The notes: a model not told the origin generated them from the sequence alone. A stretch of 64,000 bases of DNA from Platanthera guangdongensis (GCA_039583875.1 CM077150.1:183090375-183154374); one strand, 5' to 3'; shown: positions 44,493 to 56,841, numbered from the stretch's first letter. Made by a program: numbers and translations.

Positions 44493-47400
44493 TGTAAGAC
44501 CCACCCTCCCCCTTACCAAGGAGGGCTACCAGGTCTTATACCCAGAACCGCCGTCTTACGGTGGCACTAACGTACGGGTTAGTCGACACAACAACACGTC
44601 GATCCTGCCGGCTTTTACGATCATATGACCTGTAGGCCATTATGAGAAAAAGAAGAATAGCAGTATATCAAATCTACTAGTCCACAAGTCACAGAGTACA
44701 TGTCATATATATGGAATGAAAAGTACAGAAACATAGTCCACAATGAGTACAAAATGAAAGAGTAATAAGGGCTTATGCCCAGTACATCATATCAACTCTC
44801 TCTCTCAAATAAAAGCGGAAGTTATACTAATACATCAGAACTCATCCCACTTGAGGACGCATAGTAGTGGTAGTAGCCTGCTGTAGCGGTATCTGCTCCT
44901 CAAGTCCTGTCTCCTCGTCGTGCTGGTGCTCCATCACCACGGGCTCCTAAAATAGTATGGACACCGACCATTAGTCAAAAAGTCTAAGTCGTTTCCTCCG
45001 CACCTCATCCCGCAACTCCTAGGCACCGAGCGGGAGGACGAAGCGGAGGACAACAAGGGGTAGCAAAGGTGGAAACAGGCGACAAGATCTAACTAGCAGT
45101 TATATTGGATATTATCATTCTACTCTAGCAGTTCTAAGTATATGGTACAAGTAAGTAAATTGCAGTACTAGTAAGGAAGTAAAGAACAAAAAGTAAGAGC
45201 ATGGAAATAAAACTATTCTACCACTATACTACCATCACAAAAGTACTCTAACTTATATAAATGCCCATACAAATATATAAGTTAGGGTTTCCAGGAAATT
45301 TAACTTATCATATAAAAGTGCCCATACTAATTTATATGATAAGGATCTATGAAGCGTATGACCTAATATGAATGAATGTTATGATGCAATTTTATGCACA
45401 GGCAAGTGCAACTCACACACAACGACTTTGTGATCGCAGACCTTTAGTTCCCACTTTTTGAAAGGTAACATCACTCTCGGGTACCACCGCTGTGGCTATG
45501 GCAGCAGCGGAGCGGGCGTCTCCACTTCTAGGCCGGTATGCACACTACCAAACCTTAGACCCCTCTCATACGCCTCTATACACGTCCAAGGTGGACTCTA
45601 GATTCTCGCGTATGTACTTTGCTGATAACCCGTCAGTCTTGTTGGGTCGGATGTGCGTTATCGGGGATCGTCCTCCAGACCGCAGTGTAAAACAACCCAC
45701 TGGCCCATCTAACACTCACAACCGCCTGGTGCACCATACTGACATCGGTGTGACGAACGGCCAGTACCGCATGCCCCGCCACTATATTTATGCACATGCA
45801 AGTATTTCATCTCGAGCCTTCAGCTCGCAGGACCAACCCGTCCTGAATCCCTCAAACCAAACTCGGGTGAGAACGCACAATAGTGCCTTTATTCCAATTC
45901 CCTCAAACCCTACACGGGTGAGAATATATCATGAAACTCTCCAAACCATCACGGGTGAGCATAATACATAATGTCCTAACCTATTAGACTACTCTTGTCT
46001 ACGGATTATTATACTTAGTGAATTAAGGTGAATCCCAGGACTGCCCAGTGTATAACCGGTGAAGGGATCTCGGGGGCACTAGGAACTACGATGGGATTAC
46101 GCCCAAAGTTCCCTTTCTCAAGGATATTTACTTTAGTTGATGACTACCCATAATTCACCACAGCTCTCATTGTTGCTCTGGAACAATCCTAATGACTTAA
46201 GATATTACCGGGAACCGACGGTCTTCCGTCGGCCTCCACTTCAGTTAATACCTAAGGACTTGCACTTTTATTCTCATCATTAACAATACTACCCACCAGG
46301 GTTGTTCACCAACTTCAATCTCTAGCTCGACGTCGATCTATCCCCTGGCGGTTCTTATACTCTAACTCCTTTATGTTATACGCAGCCCATGACCTAATAC
46401 CACCCCGAAATGGAACTTTTAATTCCTCTATCCATATGCCTCAAATCATTTATCCAAGGATGGTATGGACCTACATGATGACTAGGATAAATTTCCATAA
46501 TTTTCCTAAGTCATTAAGGGCTTTAATTAAATTATTAATTTAATCCCCTAGGTCATTTAATACATCAAGTATCACAAATTTAAATCCACTGACCTAAGGA
46601 ATTTTTCCTGAGATGTATCTTGGTGTCATATTGCTGTCTACCAAAATTTATAATTTTTCTTTGATTATTTCTATTTATTCCTTAATTAATATGAAATTCA
46701 TACAATTGTCATTTTCCAAATGAAGTAAGAGGAATATATTACTGAAACTTCTAGGAATATTACAGAGCTTATATATCATTATTTTAAGGCTAATGGCAGA
46801 GTTTCATCAACTTCTATAGTGTAATGGCCTACCAAATGCAATTCTTTACAATTTACCAAAATGCCACTATAAGCTTTAAAAATTTACTGATTCATCCAAA
46901 AATGCTGAGATAAATATCCAAGATTATTGATTCAGAAATACAACCCTAGAAAATTTTTCATAATTTTCTACTGAGTATTCCATCAATTTTGAATTAAATA
47001 TTATAATGACAAAAACTGTAATTTCTACATAACTCCACTTAAAATTCATCAAACAAAGGTATAAAAATTTTCAGGAGTTAAGTCTAACATGATATTGACC
47101 CTGACAAAAATTGGCTATTTTATCTCAAGTATAAACCTATTCTAAAATTTATTTATCAAAAGGTCCATTTTTTAAAAAATTTCAAATAATCGGATTTTTG
47201 CTTCCAAAAATCCCATTATTACTATGAGCGGTGTATTACACCCTACTATGTCCCTATAAATAAAATCAGTATTTTGAGTGTTCCAAGTTGGCTGAATACA
47301 CAATATTTCATTTTAGGCTAAATGCACACCAAGCCTATATCAAGCTAACACATGCAAGTGGAATTACCGAACATGCAGTGGTCCAAAATGGCTGAAATTT

Positions 47401-49177
47401 TAAAACACACTGATAATGCCACTAAGGACATGCCACCAAAAGTTGGGGTCATGTGGAGCCATACAACGCAATTTATTCCATTTATTTACTTTCTGATGAT
47501 TAAGCAAAAACTATAGGAAATTTATCCCCAAAAATTCTCAATTTTTGGCAGTGGCTAAATATGCCATAATCATGCATGTACCCAAAATGTGGGGCCATGT
47601 TGATTAATGGTTTGCCTTGGGCATCAAAATGAAGTTCTGTCCTTATTTAGGACCAGCCCTAGCAAAATGTTCCTACAGGTCAAACCGCTGGACCAATCCT
47701 CAAGTTTAGGGTGGTAAATTAAAGGTAAGACAGTCAGCTACAATTGTCATTTAGAGTCCAGTTTGTGGAAATGCCTCTAAGAGGCCTAAAGGTGACATGC
47801 AATGTCATGGAATAAGTGTGACAAATATTTAATTTCATTTCATTTAATGTAACAGAATAATTTGAATTTAATTAAAGTGCTGCACGAATCTTAAAGCAGG
47901 AATGGACGGAATCAGGTTTTCTCCTTCCTTCAGCCAACGGCTAGGATCGAATTTGGCTGGAGCATCTTTGCTGGCTGTTTCCGGCCAGCTGAGGCGGCGC
48001 CACCCCCGGCCAACGGTGCCATCACCTTCACGGTGGTGGTGGCTATCGTTTCCCAGTGATGGGGCGGCGGGAGACGGCGATCCCGAGCGGTTAAGAAAGC
48101 TTGGAAAAATCTCTCATTTCTCCCATGGCATCGGGCTCAATTGAGCCCTATATCTCACCTAGTTGATCTAGGATTCTAGTACGGGTAGAGGTGAGATGAA
48201 ACGGACCTGAATGGCGGCGCGGCGGCGAGTTTGGCGGCGAGTGGCCATGGTTCTACAGCTCCGGTGATCTCCTGCTCAAAATCATGATTCTCCACCTTTT
48301 TCTTCGATCCAGTAGTCAATTTCCACTCCTCTCCTCTCTCTGAAGCTGATGGTGGGGGTGATTTGGGCTAAGAGGGGGTGTATTGAGAGATAAGTCCAAT
48401 GTGAGCTCAGTTTGAGCTTTGGTTGTGTCACCATGGGTGCCATGTGGCCAAAATGCTACCAAAATTCTCTGGAATAATCAGAGGAGGCCGGCCAGCATGT
48501 GTTGGGCAGAGAATTGCCGCTGAAGGGGTGGCCATGTGGCCACCCTTCCTCTTCATCCCCATTTCTCTCTCCTCTTCCTCTTAAAATCCCTTTTCTACCC
48601 TTTTGCATGCACTCTCTCTCCTGATTTTGGGGGTTAGGAGTTGTCTTTGACCACTTGGGTTGGGCTTGGGTTGGTTTGGATGGGCTTAGCCCAATGGGAA
48701 TGGGCTTGGCCTTCATTTTCTCTTTTAGGCTAAATGGGTTGACTTGGTTGACTCGAGTTGACTTGGTCAACCAAGGTGAGTTGGCTGACCCCACTTGGTG
48801 GTCATGGGTCTAGTGACACCACCGAACTTGGGTTGGGCCAAGGGGATGCCCCACTTGGGCTAATTGGGCCTATAGGTGTAGGTTTGACCATATTAGGGTC
48901 ATGGTTGACTTTGGTCAATTAGGGTCAAAGGGTTGACCTAATGGCATGCCCTAGGGTCCACTTAGATTGTTTTAGGGTTAGGGCAATGTGGTGGGGTCAT
49001 GGTGTGATCAGGGTTCATATTTAGGCTAGTTTGACATTGTTTGATTTTGGCCCCTTAGTGGGCCCACACGGCTACAAGCCACTACCCAGGGTCAAACCTA
49101 GCTAAATCCCCTATCACCCACCCCATGCTTAACGCAATCTAAGTGAAAGGGGCCTAGAAGTAACATGGGATGTTACA
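44493..49177 (-). repeat. 5' LTR of Tekay element 2 (right copy)
   Basis: 4685 bp. Same content as the left copy: conserved block 45492-45971, hairpin series 45815-45960, Athila-shared module 46035-46105, TTGAC/GTCAA cluster 48630-49090. It ends GGGATGTTACA before the CGTTC duplication. Confidence 0.93.
45492..45971 (+). other. Conserved antisense ORF block, Tekay 2 5' LTR
   Basis: Longest version of the antisense frame, 159 residues, because the stop found in the left LTR is absent. The first 97 positions align with the other three copies. The extension covers the hairpin series and is probably incidental. Confidence 0.45.
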
Positions 49178-49752
49178 CGTTCCCAGGACTTGAAGAAGAC
49201 GGTTCCAAACCTTACACGCCCTAGGTCACGAGCGTGACCATCCAGCAAACTTGCTTATAAATTTCAGGCAATTCCAGAAGCTGAGGAGGAGATTTTGGGA
49301 GCTTTTGGTCTATTTTATTTACTTTATTTCTTGCATTTTCAATTCATAGTGTAACTCTTTATTTCAAGTCTTTTTAATCATGTCTCTCTTCAACCTTTCA
49401 TGTAATTCTCCCATCATGATGAGTAGCAAATTTCCAATTAGCACTTGATCATGATGAACTTTAGAATGAAATAAATATCTTCTTTTAATTTTCAAGTGCT
49501 CTATTTTATGTACTTCGATTTATCTTTGATCTTGTTTTCATCGAATTCATAAGTTGCAAATTATGTTTATTCGATCTTAGATCTGTATCCTAGATTTACC
49601 GAGAGGTTGTGGATATGAGTAGATCATTCAAGGATAAAGGGAGTCCCATGCACCCATCGAGAGGGGAAGGCATAGCTCTTCCGGATTGAAGTCAACTCCA
49701 TTAGTGAGGTTTACCACCTAAAGCAGGCTTAGGTTTTTCGACTGGCCGAGAG
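49178..49752 (+). repeat. Athila 3' LTR, piece 2
   Basis: Resumes at CGTTCCCAGGACTTGAAG, matching 23750 onward, with the TATA box TATAA at 49256. It is cut by the copia element at GAGAG (49748-49752). Confidence 0.95.
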
Positions 49753-50947
49753 TGTTGTACTTACCATGGTGATCTGGAAGTGATCAAACATGTAATCTCA
49801 CTGCCAACGCGATATGAGCCTGCAGGGTCGCACATAAGAGGTGTGGAGAAGTTGGATGATTGACTGTGTTGGTAAAGGTTACCAATCACCGACCTGAATA
49901 GGGTTGGGCAAATGTTGCCTTGAAAGGATTGGTAAGAGTCGTCGATTGCGGGTCGACGAGTGTCGTCAACCCAAGGTCGACGATCGACGATTGACGAGAA
50001 TCGTCGAGTATCGTCTACCGCGGGTCGACGATCGACGAGAATCGTCGAGCATCGTCGACCGCGGGTCGACGATCGACGAGAATCGTCGAGCATCGTCGAC
50101 CGCGGGTCGACGATCGACGAGAATCGTCGAGCATCGTCGACCGCGGGTCGACGATCGACGAGAATCGTCGAGCATCGTCGACCGCGGGTCGACGGTCGAC
50201 GAGTATGGTCCATCCTGCGTTCGGCGAGAATCGTCGAGTACTGTACTCTGATTCTCGCCGATCCTAGGTGATACTCGCCGACTGATTCTCGCCGAATCTG
50301 GTTGATGATTCTCGCCGATCGTCGCCAATTCTCGCCGATTGATTCTCACCGATTCTGGAACCCTAAATTCTGGGTGGTCTGCGGATAGCGATATTCCTAA
50401 GTCTATTTATTTCTTTGGTATAAAAGGACACTTAGGGTTTTCGGGAAACCAGATCTTCTTTCTGATCGAATCAAAATCGACGGAAGTGTTCCACCGTTCT
50501 GTTCGTTCCGCCGATCCCAAATCCCGCCGCCGACGGAAGTGTTCCTCCGCCGCCGTGCTTGCTCCGTCGACCTCCTCCCCTCCGGCGATCGTCGCTGGTG
50601 TTGCCTTTCCTTGCGCGGATCTAGCAGTCCGTGGAATAGCAAGGTGCGGTCATCATCCTTCCCGATTACCCGTGCGACGGAAAACTCGGCGTTCTCCCGC
50701 TCTTGTGGATTTCTGCAGAGACGTGGATATTATTCCACGTAGAACTCGCCACTAGCAAGAAGACGAAGCTTGGAGCATCTCCGTTGAGTTGTGACTCAAC
50801 GCCACCGAGGTAATTTTTGCCTTGTTATATGTTAACTTCTTGATTCAACTACCATGGCCCGATCCCATCTCTTTTGGGTTTTTCTTGATGTTTTATTCTT
50901 CCGCTGCGTGCACAAGCATTGTGCCATCCTCTTAGAGAAACCCAACA
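49753..50947 (+). repeat. Copia 5' LTR
   Basis: Contains a 41-bp minisatellite with five units (50000-50205), then several ATTCTCGCCGAT words (50225-50345), a TATA box TATAAAA at 50419-50425 and a GC-rich downstream part ending AAACCCAACA. Confidence 0.95.
50000..50205. repeat. 41-bp TCGTCGA/TCGACGA minisatellite, five units
   Basis: Units start at 50000, 50041, 50082, 50123 and 50164. Each contains ATCGTCGAGC, ATCGTCGACC, GCGGGTCGAC and GATCGACGAGA, so it can fold on itself. The three inner units are nearly identical. Related words extend left to 49935. Confidence 0.93.
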
Positions 50948-50948
50948 G

Positions 50949-50959
50949 TGGTATCAGAG
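50949..50959 (+). promoter_or_regulatory. Copia primer binding site
   Basis: TGGTATCAGAG, one base after the LTR end, is complementary to initiator tRNA-Met. The leader 50960-51925 that follows has no recognisable feature. Confidence 0.93.
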
Positions 50960-51925
50960 GGAGGTTGCGGCCATGATTGTTGTTTTAGAAGTTTTGTTAT
51001 TCCAGTGCGTGTAAACCTAGGGATTTAGAAGTGTTCTAAATGTCTAGATTTAGTCTTGGTACCTCGCCAAGAACTTCTGGAATTTCATGCAAATTTCTAA
51101 TTGTTAGAAATTGTAGTCTCCTTAGCAGTAACCATCCCTCAATTTTGTTTTGGATTTTGAATCCAACATAGAGAGATGAGCTTGTCTACTACTTTAAGTT
51201 GAGTTGTCTTTGCCTTTGTCCAATGCATGTAAATCTAAGGATTTGGAAGTTTCCGGATGTTCAGATTTATCCCTTCCTTCTATCAATTGTTGATGGTGTC
51301 AGGATGTGCACATAAGGGATCCATGTGGTTTAGATTTTTGTTTTTCCTTGGATGTGCACATTGATCAAATGTTGATCATGGTTAACTGTTAACCTATAAT
51401 CAAATCCCTTCATCAAATATTAAGTGTTCGGATGCCTTCCGATGGATCACACTCTTCCTTCCTCGATCGATGAAGTGTGGGCTTTCCAAAGCAAGGTGCA
51501 TTAATCTATCTTGGTAAGGGTGCGAGCGGATAATTGTGATATCCCACTATTGACATCGGGTCCAACTTAACTAGGTGACCTCAAAGGTTGAGTGCCTAGA
51601 GGCATAGGGTTGGCATGCACCATATGATGGATGTGAATAAGGAGTTATTCACCAACCATACAAGAATTGCATGAGGATGCAATTGGCAAGCGTTGCCTAC
51701 CTAAATAACCGCATCGTGAGAGGAAAGCCAAAGCCTACTCATTGTGTTGGTGAAATACGGATCTTGTCCACTAAGAGAGTAGCTCGCATGAACTCTCTGA
51801 ATTGTTAGTGAGGGCTATCATTCCGAATAAAATAGTGGGAGTGTTTTAATTGAAGTCCAAATTAAAATAATTGTATTTGAAATTTTGGTACTGATTTTAT
51901 TCTGCATAAATTCTTGTAGAATTCC

Positions 51926-52777
51926 ATGGAAAGTGTTTCACACTCCACGTTGTCTCTGAGAGCCATCCTTGAGAAGGATAAGCTCAGTGGGACAAATTAC
52001 ATGGACTGGTATAGGAACCTGAGAATTGTTCTCAGGCAAGAGCGAAAGCTCTATGTCTTGGAAGAAGAAGCCCCCGAGGTGCCGACCGGGAACTCTTCCC
52101 GTGCTGAGAAGGATACTTATAAGAAGTATACTGATGATGCTTTAGATGTCGAATGCCTTATGCATGCCACTATGAACTTTGAGCTTCAGAAGCGATATGA
52201 GAACATGGGGTGCAAGGAGATTGACGAGCATCTCAAGAAAATGTTTCAAGGGCAGGCTCGTCAAGAGAGATTCGACGTCACAAAAGCGTTGTTTCAGTGC
52301 AAGATGGGAGTTCGAGACTCAGTAGGGACTCACGTACTCAAGATGATTGGGTATATAGAGAACCTTGAAAGGCTGGGTTTTCCTCTTGGTCAAGAGTTGG
52401 CCACAGATCTGATCCTGCAATCGTTGCCGGACAGTTATGAGCAGTTTGTCTTGAACTACAACATGAATGAAATAGACAAGACACTACCCGAACTCCTAGG
52501 CATGTTGAGAACTGCCGAAATCAATATGAAGAAGGTCAAGCCTGCCAGCCCCATACTGATGGTGCATAAGGGCAAGGGCAAGGCCAAGGGCTCTAAGAAG
52601 ATGAAGGTGAGACCTAAGTCATATCTTGAGCCCAAGTCTTCTGCACTGATGAAGAAGAAAAGCACGGTGAAGGAAGGGAAATGCCACCACTGTGGCAAGG
52701 CTGGTCATTGGAGGAGGAACTGTCCTTCTTACATTGAAGGTCTGCAGAAATTGAAGGGAGGTATGACTTCCGCTTGA
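51926..52777 (+). CDS. gag: Copia gag
   Basis: 283 residues from ATG at 51926. The N-terminus LSGTNYMDWYRNLRIVLRQE and the MHATMNFELQKRYE region are typical of the copia gag (UBN2-type) capsid domain. A Lys-rich linker follows, then a CCHC zinc knuckle CHHCGKAGHWRRNC at residues 253-266 for nucleic-acid binding. The frame ends at TGA 52775-52777. Protease continues in the same frame right after it. Relatives usually have one gag-pol ORF, so the TGA is either a recent nonsense change or a site of readthrough; the former is more likely. Confidence 0.9.
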   Translation: MESVSHSTLSLRAILEKDKLSGTNYMDWYRNLRIVLRQERKLYVLEEEAPEVPTGNSSRAEKDTYKKYTDDALDVECLMHATMNFELQKRYENMGCKEIDEHLKKMFQGQARQERFDVTKALFQCKMGVRDSVGTHVLKMIGYIENLERLGFPLGQELATDLILQSLPDSYEQFVLNYNMNEIDKTLPELLGMLRTAEINMKKVKPASPILMVHKGKGKAKGSKKMKVRPKSYLEPKSSALMKKKSTVKEGKCHHCGKAGHWRRNCPSYIEGLQKLKGGMTSA

Positions 52778-55700
52778 AATGTCTACGTTATAGAGATAAA
52801 CTTTTCTGCTCCTTCATCTTGGGTATTGGATACCGGATGTGGTTCTCACATTTGTACAAATGTGCAGGAACTGGGAAGGAGAAGATTGCTGAGTAAAGGG
52901 GAGGTGGACCTCCGCGTCGGCAATGGAGCAAGAGTTGCTGCTGTAGCCGTAGGGGTTTACCGTCTTTCTTTGCCCAGTGGGCTTGTAATAGAACTAGATA
53001 ATTGTTATTTTGTTCCGGCCATAACTAGAAACATTATATCTATTTCATGTTTGGACATGATTGGATTTTCTTTTATAATTAAGAACAACTGTTGTTCTAT
53101 ATTTAAGAATGATGTTTGTTATGATGTAGCCCAATTGTTTAATGGTCTTTATGTTTTGAACTTGGACCATCTGATCTGTAATGTAGAAAATAATAAAAGA
53201 CTAAGAATAAATGACTCGAACCGTACTTTTCTCTGGCATTGTCGTTTGGGCCATATCAACGAGAAGCGCATATCCAAACTCCATAGAGATGTACTTTTGG
53301 ACTCATTTGATTATGAATCATTTGAGCGATGCGAATCTTGTTTGTTAGGCAAGATGACTAAAGCTCCTTTCACTGGTTATACTGAGAAGGCTGAGGATCT
53401 CTTGGGTGTTGTACATAGTGATGTATGCGGACCCATGAGTTCCATGGCTAGAGGTGGGTATTTCTACTTTGTTACATTTACTGATGATTTCAGTAGATAC
53501 GGATATGTGTATCTTATGAAGTGCAAATCCGATACCTTTGAAAAGGTCAAAGAGTTCAAGAATGAAGTAGAAAACCAGTTGGGTAAAAGGGTTAAAGTAC
53601 TCCGATCTGATCGAGGTGGCGAATACCTGAGTCATGAGTTCCGTGATCATCTGAAAGAGTGTGGTATTGTATCACAGCTCACTCCACCTAGAACACCACA
53701 ACATAATGGTGTGTCTGAGAGGAGAAATCGTACTCTGTTAGACATGGTACGTTCGATGATGAGTCATGCAGACTTACCTGTTTCCTTTTGGGGTTTTGCT
53801 TTAGAGACTTCTGCAATGACATTGAATCGCGCTCCAACGAAAACGGTTTTGAAGACACCATATGAGATATGGACTGGGAAGCGTCCTAGTATGTCGTTCA
53901 TTAAAATTTGGGGTTGTGAGGCATACATGAGACGTCAAATGCCTGACAAGCTGGAACCCAAATCGGATAAATGTTATCTGGTGGGATATCCTAAGGAAAC
54001 GAAAGGGTATTACTTTTACCTACCGTCTGAGGGCAAAGTGTTTGTCGCAAGGACTGGTGTCTTCTTGGAAAAAGAGTTCTTATCAAGAAAGACTGAAAAG
54101 GTAGAGCTTGAAGAAGTTCAAGAACCACATATAGTGAATAAACCGGAATTGGATTCTGAGACAGGACTACAAGATGTTGTAGCTAGAGAACCTGCTCAGG
54201 GAACACAAGTCCTACGTAGATCTGGTAGACCGAGGTTTGAGCCTGAGAGATATGGATTTCTCGTATCTCAAATAGGTAATGTGTTGCTTATGGATCATGA
54301 TGATGAACCAGCAACCTACCAAGAGGCTACGAATGGACCGGACTCCGATAAATGGCTTGAGGCTATGAAATCCGAAATGGACTCAATGTATGCAAACCAA
54401 GTTTGGAACTTGGTGGAACCACCTGAACGGGTACGACCCATAGGGTGCAAGTGGGTCTTCAAGAAGAAGACCGACATGGATGGGAATGTACAGACATTCA
54501 AAGGGCGACTGGGGGCTAAGAGTTTCAAGCAAATTCATGGTATTGACTATGATGAGACTTTTTCCCCTGTTGTCAGGGTAAAGTCCATAAGGATATTGCT
54601 TGATGTTGCTGCGTATTATGACTATGAGATCTGGCAGATGGATGTCAAAATGGCTTTCCTTAATGGAAACCTCCTTGAGGAAGTGTATATGACACAACCC
54701 GAGGGTTTTGTATCCCCAGATGAAGCCACTAAAATATGCAAGCTGAATAAGTCCATCTATGGACTGAAACAGGCCTCTCGAAGTTGGAATCTTCATTTTG
54801 ATGAGAAAATCAAAGAGTTTGGTTTCATCAAGAATGAAGATGAGCCTTGTGTTTACAAGAGAATTAGTGGGAGCATTGTTGTCTTCCTGATATTGTATGT
54901 AGATGACATACTATTGATTGGGAATGACATTCCTACCCTGAAAGTTGTTAAGAACAACCTAGGGAACTGCTTTTCAATGAAGGATTTTGGTGAAGCGACT
55001 TACATACTCGGTATTAAGATCTATAGAGATAGATCGAAGAAGTTGCTGGGTTTGGCCCAGAGTACGTACATCGAAAAGGTGTTGAAGCGGTTCAACATGC
55101 TTGAGTCAAAGAAAGGATTTTTGCCCATGTCTCATGGTGTGAATCTCTCTAAGGACCAGTGTCCAAAGTCTTGTGAAGATAAGGACCGCATGAAATTGAT
55201 TCCATATGCTTCGGCAATTGGATCAATCATGTACGCGATGTTATATACTCGACCCGACGTCTCTTTTACTTTGAGCATGACTAGCAGGTATCAGTCAGAC
55301 CCCGGTGAGTGTCACTGGATTGCATTCAAGAATGTCCTGAAGTACTTGAGAAGCACTAAGGATGTGTTCTTGGTGTATGGTGGAGAGGAAGAGCTCGTTG
55401 TAAGTGGTTACACGGATGCTAGCTTCCAAACTGATAGAGACGACTCCAAGTCTCAGTCAGGTTTTGTGTTGTGCCTGAATGGAGGAGCTGTGAGTTGGAA
55501 GAGTTCCAAGCAAGAGACAGTTGCTGATTCTACAACAGAGGCCGAGTATATCGCCGCAGCTAATGCGGCGAAGGAGGCTGTATGGATTAGGAAATTCATC
55601 GGCGAGCTTGATGTAGTTCCTAGCATTGTTGGTCCCGTAGTTCTCTACTGTGATAACAATGGTGCAATTGCACAATCTAAGGAACCTAGATCCCATAAGC

Positions 55701-55885
55701 GCTCCAAGCATATACTTCGGCGGTTTCATCTTATTCGTGAGATTGTCGAACGAGGAGATGTGAATATTTGCAGAGTGCCGACTGAGGAGAATATTGCGGA
55801 TCCACTGACAAAGCCTCTCGCGCAGAGAAAGCATGATGGTCATACTAGATTGATGGGTATACGATACCTAAATGATCAACTCTAG
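52778..55885 (+). CDS. pol: Copia pol: protease, integrase, RT, RNase H
   Basis: Same frame as gag and open for over 1019 residues from about 52826. Protease WVLDTGCGSHIC; GAG-pre-integrase LWHCRLGHI...CESCLLGK (about residues 136-182); integrase core DVCGPM, LRSDRGGEY and the Glu in GVSERRNRTL (about 197, 262 and 298); RT with QMDVKMAFLNG, YGLKQASRSW and catalytic YVDD (about 691); RNase H GYTDASFQ, STTEAEYIAA, CDNNGAIA. In RT, FKGRLGAKSFKQ replaces the usual FKARLVAKGFTQ, which might reduce activity. It lacks an own ATG, so expression needs readthrough of the gag TGA. Ends at TAG 55883. Confidence 0.93.
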   Translation, partial: NVYVIEINFSAPSSWVLDTGCGSHICTNVQELGRRRLLSKGEVDLRVGNGARVAAVAVGVYRLSLPSGLVIELDNCYFVPAITRNIISISCLDMIGFSFIIKNNCCSIFKNDVCYDVAQLFNGLYVLNLDHLICNVENNKRLRINDSNRTFLWHCRLGHINEKRISKLHRDVLLDSFDYESFERCESCLLGKMTKAPFTGYTEKAEDLLGVVHSDVCGPMSSMARGGYFYFVTFTDDFSRYGYVYLMKCKSDTFEKVKEFKNEVENQLGKRVKVLRSDRGGEYLSHEFRDHLKECGIVSQLTPPRTPQHNGVSERRNRTLLDMVRSMMSHADLPVSFWGFALETSAMTLNRAPTKTVLKTPYEIWTGKRPSMSFIKIWGCEAYMRRQMPDKLEPKSDKCYLVGYPKETKGYYFYLPSEGKVFVARTGVFLEKEFLSRKTEKVELEEVQEPHIVNKPELDSETGLQDVVAREPAQGTQVLRRSGRPRFEPERYGFLVSQIGNVLLMDHDDEPATYQEATNGPDSDKWLEAMKSEMDSMYANQVWNLVEPPERVRPIGCKWVFKKKTDMDGNVQTFKGRLGAKSFKQIHGIDYDETFSPVVRVKSIRILLDVAAYYDYEIWQMDVKMAFLNGNLLEEVYMTQPEGFVSPDEATKICKLNKSIYGLKQASRSWNLHFDEKIKEFGFIKNEDEPCVYKRISGSIVVFLILYVDDILLIGNDIPTLKVVKNNLGNCFSMKDFGEATYILGIKIYRDRSKKLLGLAQSTYIEKVLKRFNMLESKKGFLPMSHGVNLSKDQCPKSCEDKDRMKLIPYASAIGSIMYAMLYTRPDVSFTLSMTSRYQSDPGECHWIAFKNVLKYLRSTKDVFLVYGGEEELVVSGYTDASFQTDRDDSKSQSGFVLCLNGGAVSWKSSKQETVADSTTEAEYIAAANAAKEAVWIRKFIGELDVVPSIVGPVVLYCDNNGAIAQSKEPRSHKRSKHILRRFHLIREIVERGDVNICRVPTEENIADPLTKPLAQRKHDGHTRLMGIRYLNDQL

Positions 55886-56841
55886 TGAGAATCTTGTGGA
55901 TTGCATGTAAACATGTATTTTGTTGGCTATTTGTTCATATGATGAACATTGTACCTAGTTTTTCTCTTATAATTAATGGCAAGTTCATTTATTATGAATT
56001 TTTCTATATGATAGTTGAATGTTAACATAATAGATACCCTTAGAATGTTCGCTTCCATGGGACATCAAGTACGTGACTTGAATGTGAGAGCCTATGATTT
56101 ATTTGAAGCTTCATTCTTAAAAGATCCCTGGTCGAGTATCATCATAGAAGCTAAGGGTGATGATGGTACATGAAGACCAGCACGTGCGTTGACTGATGAC
56201 CGGTTCTCACAGGTCATGATATTGTGATATCAAGTCATCACGTGGGTACTTGTTAGTGAACAAGTTGTACTGGACAGACCCAACCTGAGACTACTCTGTG
56301 GATTGTCATCCAATTGTGTCACGAGTAGGTCTCAATTGACAATGGTGTTGTGGTCCTTTAACCTGAAGTCACAGCATTCATCAAGTGAGGAAGAGCGTGC
56401 TTTGATGCCATCTAAAGTCTTCCTTGAGAAAGGTTGATGATAAGGGTGGTTGTTGGGCATGTTACGAATCATTTGGGTGTTTGTGTGTGAGCAAATATGG
56501 GATTTGTCCTCCTGTATGACAGGAGTTGCATCCATGGGCCCCTTGATGGAACTGGACTGAGAAATGCATGGCCATGCTTGGTTGAGTCCATATGTGCTAT
56601 TGGACTCACCATTCTCTGGAAGTCCGTCCTGGATCAAGAAACTTGGATTGAGCTATTACGAGGGTGACACGGTCCATGCCTCTAGTTCTTTCCGGATGTA
56701 AGGGACAAAGGGACAAAGACAACGCTGATACATTGGTCATAAAGGCTTATGAGTTATAAACTCTTATTGCTTGGGGAGTAATGATGCATTGCTAGATGCC
56801 GCTCATTGTTTGTGAGGTTTTTGGTTTGATACTTTCAAGAT
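55886..56841 (+). other. Copia 3' noncoding spacer
   Basis: About 950 bp between pol and the polypurine tract with no recognisable gene, palindrome cluster or tandem repeat. Confidence 0.7.

Larger units (their letters stand above)
34901..49177 (-). mobile_element. Tekay-type gypsy element 2, full structure
   Basis: On the minus strand it runs TGTAACATCCC to GTCTTACA, with 4685 and 4698-bp LTRs and exact CGTTC duplications (34896-34900 and 49178-49182). Unlike Tekay 1 it keeps all domains: gag, intron, protease, RT, RNase H, integrase, chromodomain. About a dozen in-frame stops disable it. It sits in the Athila 3' LTR. The same family as Tekay 1 is indicated by shared LTR blocks and gag, but the two are clearly diverged. 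Confidence 0.95.

Noticed and set aside
49761..50349. Arg/Asp/Ser-rich ORFs on both strands (for example RRSTRIVEHRRPRVDD)
   Set aside because: Artefacts of the 41-bp palindromic minisatellite in the copia LTR.
50539..50755. Arg-rich ORFs downstream of the copia TATA box
   Set aside because: They lie in the LTR and leader, differ between the two LTRs, and match no known protein.
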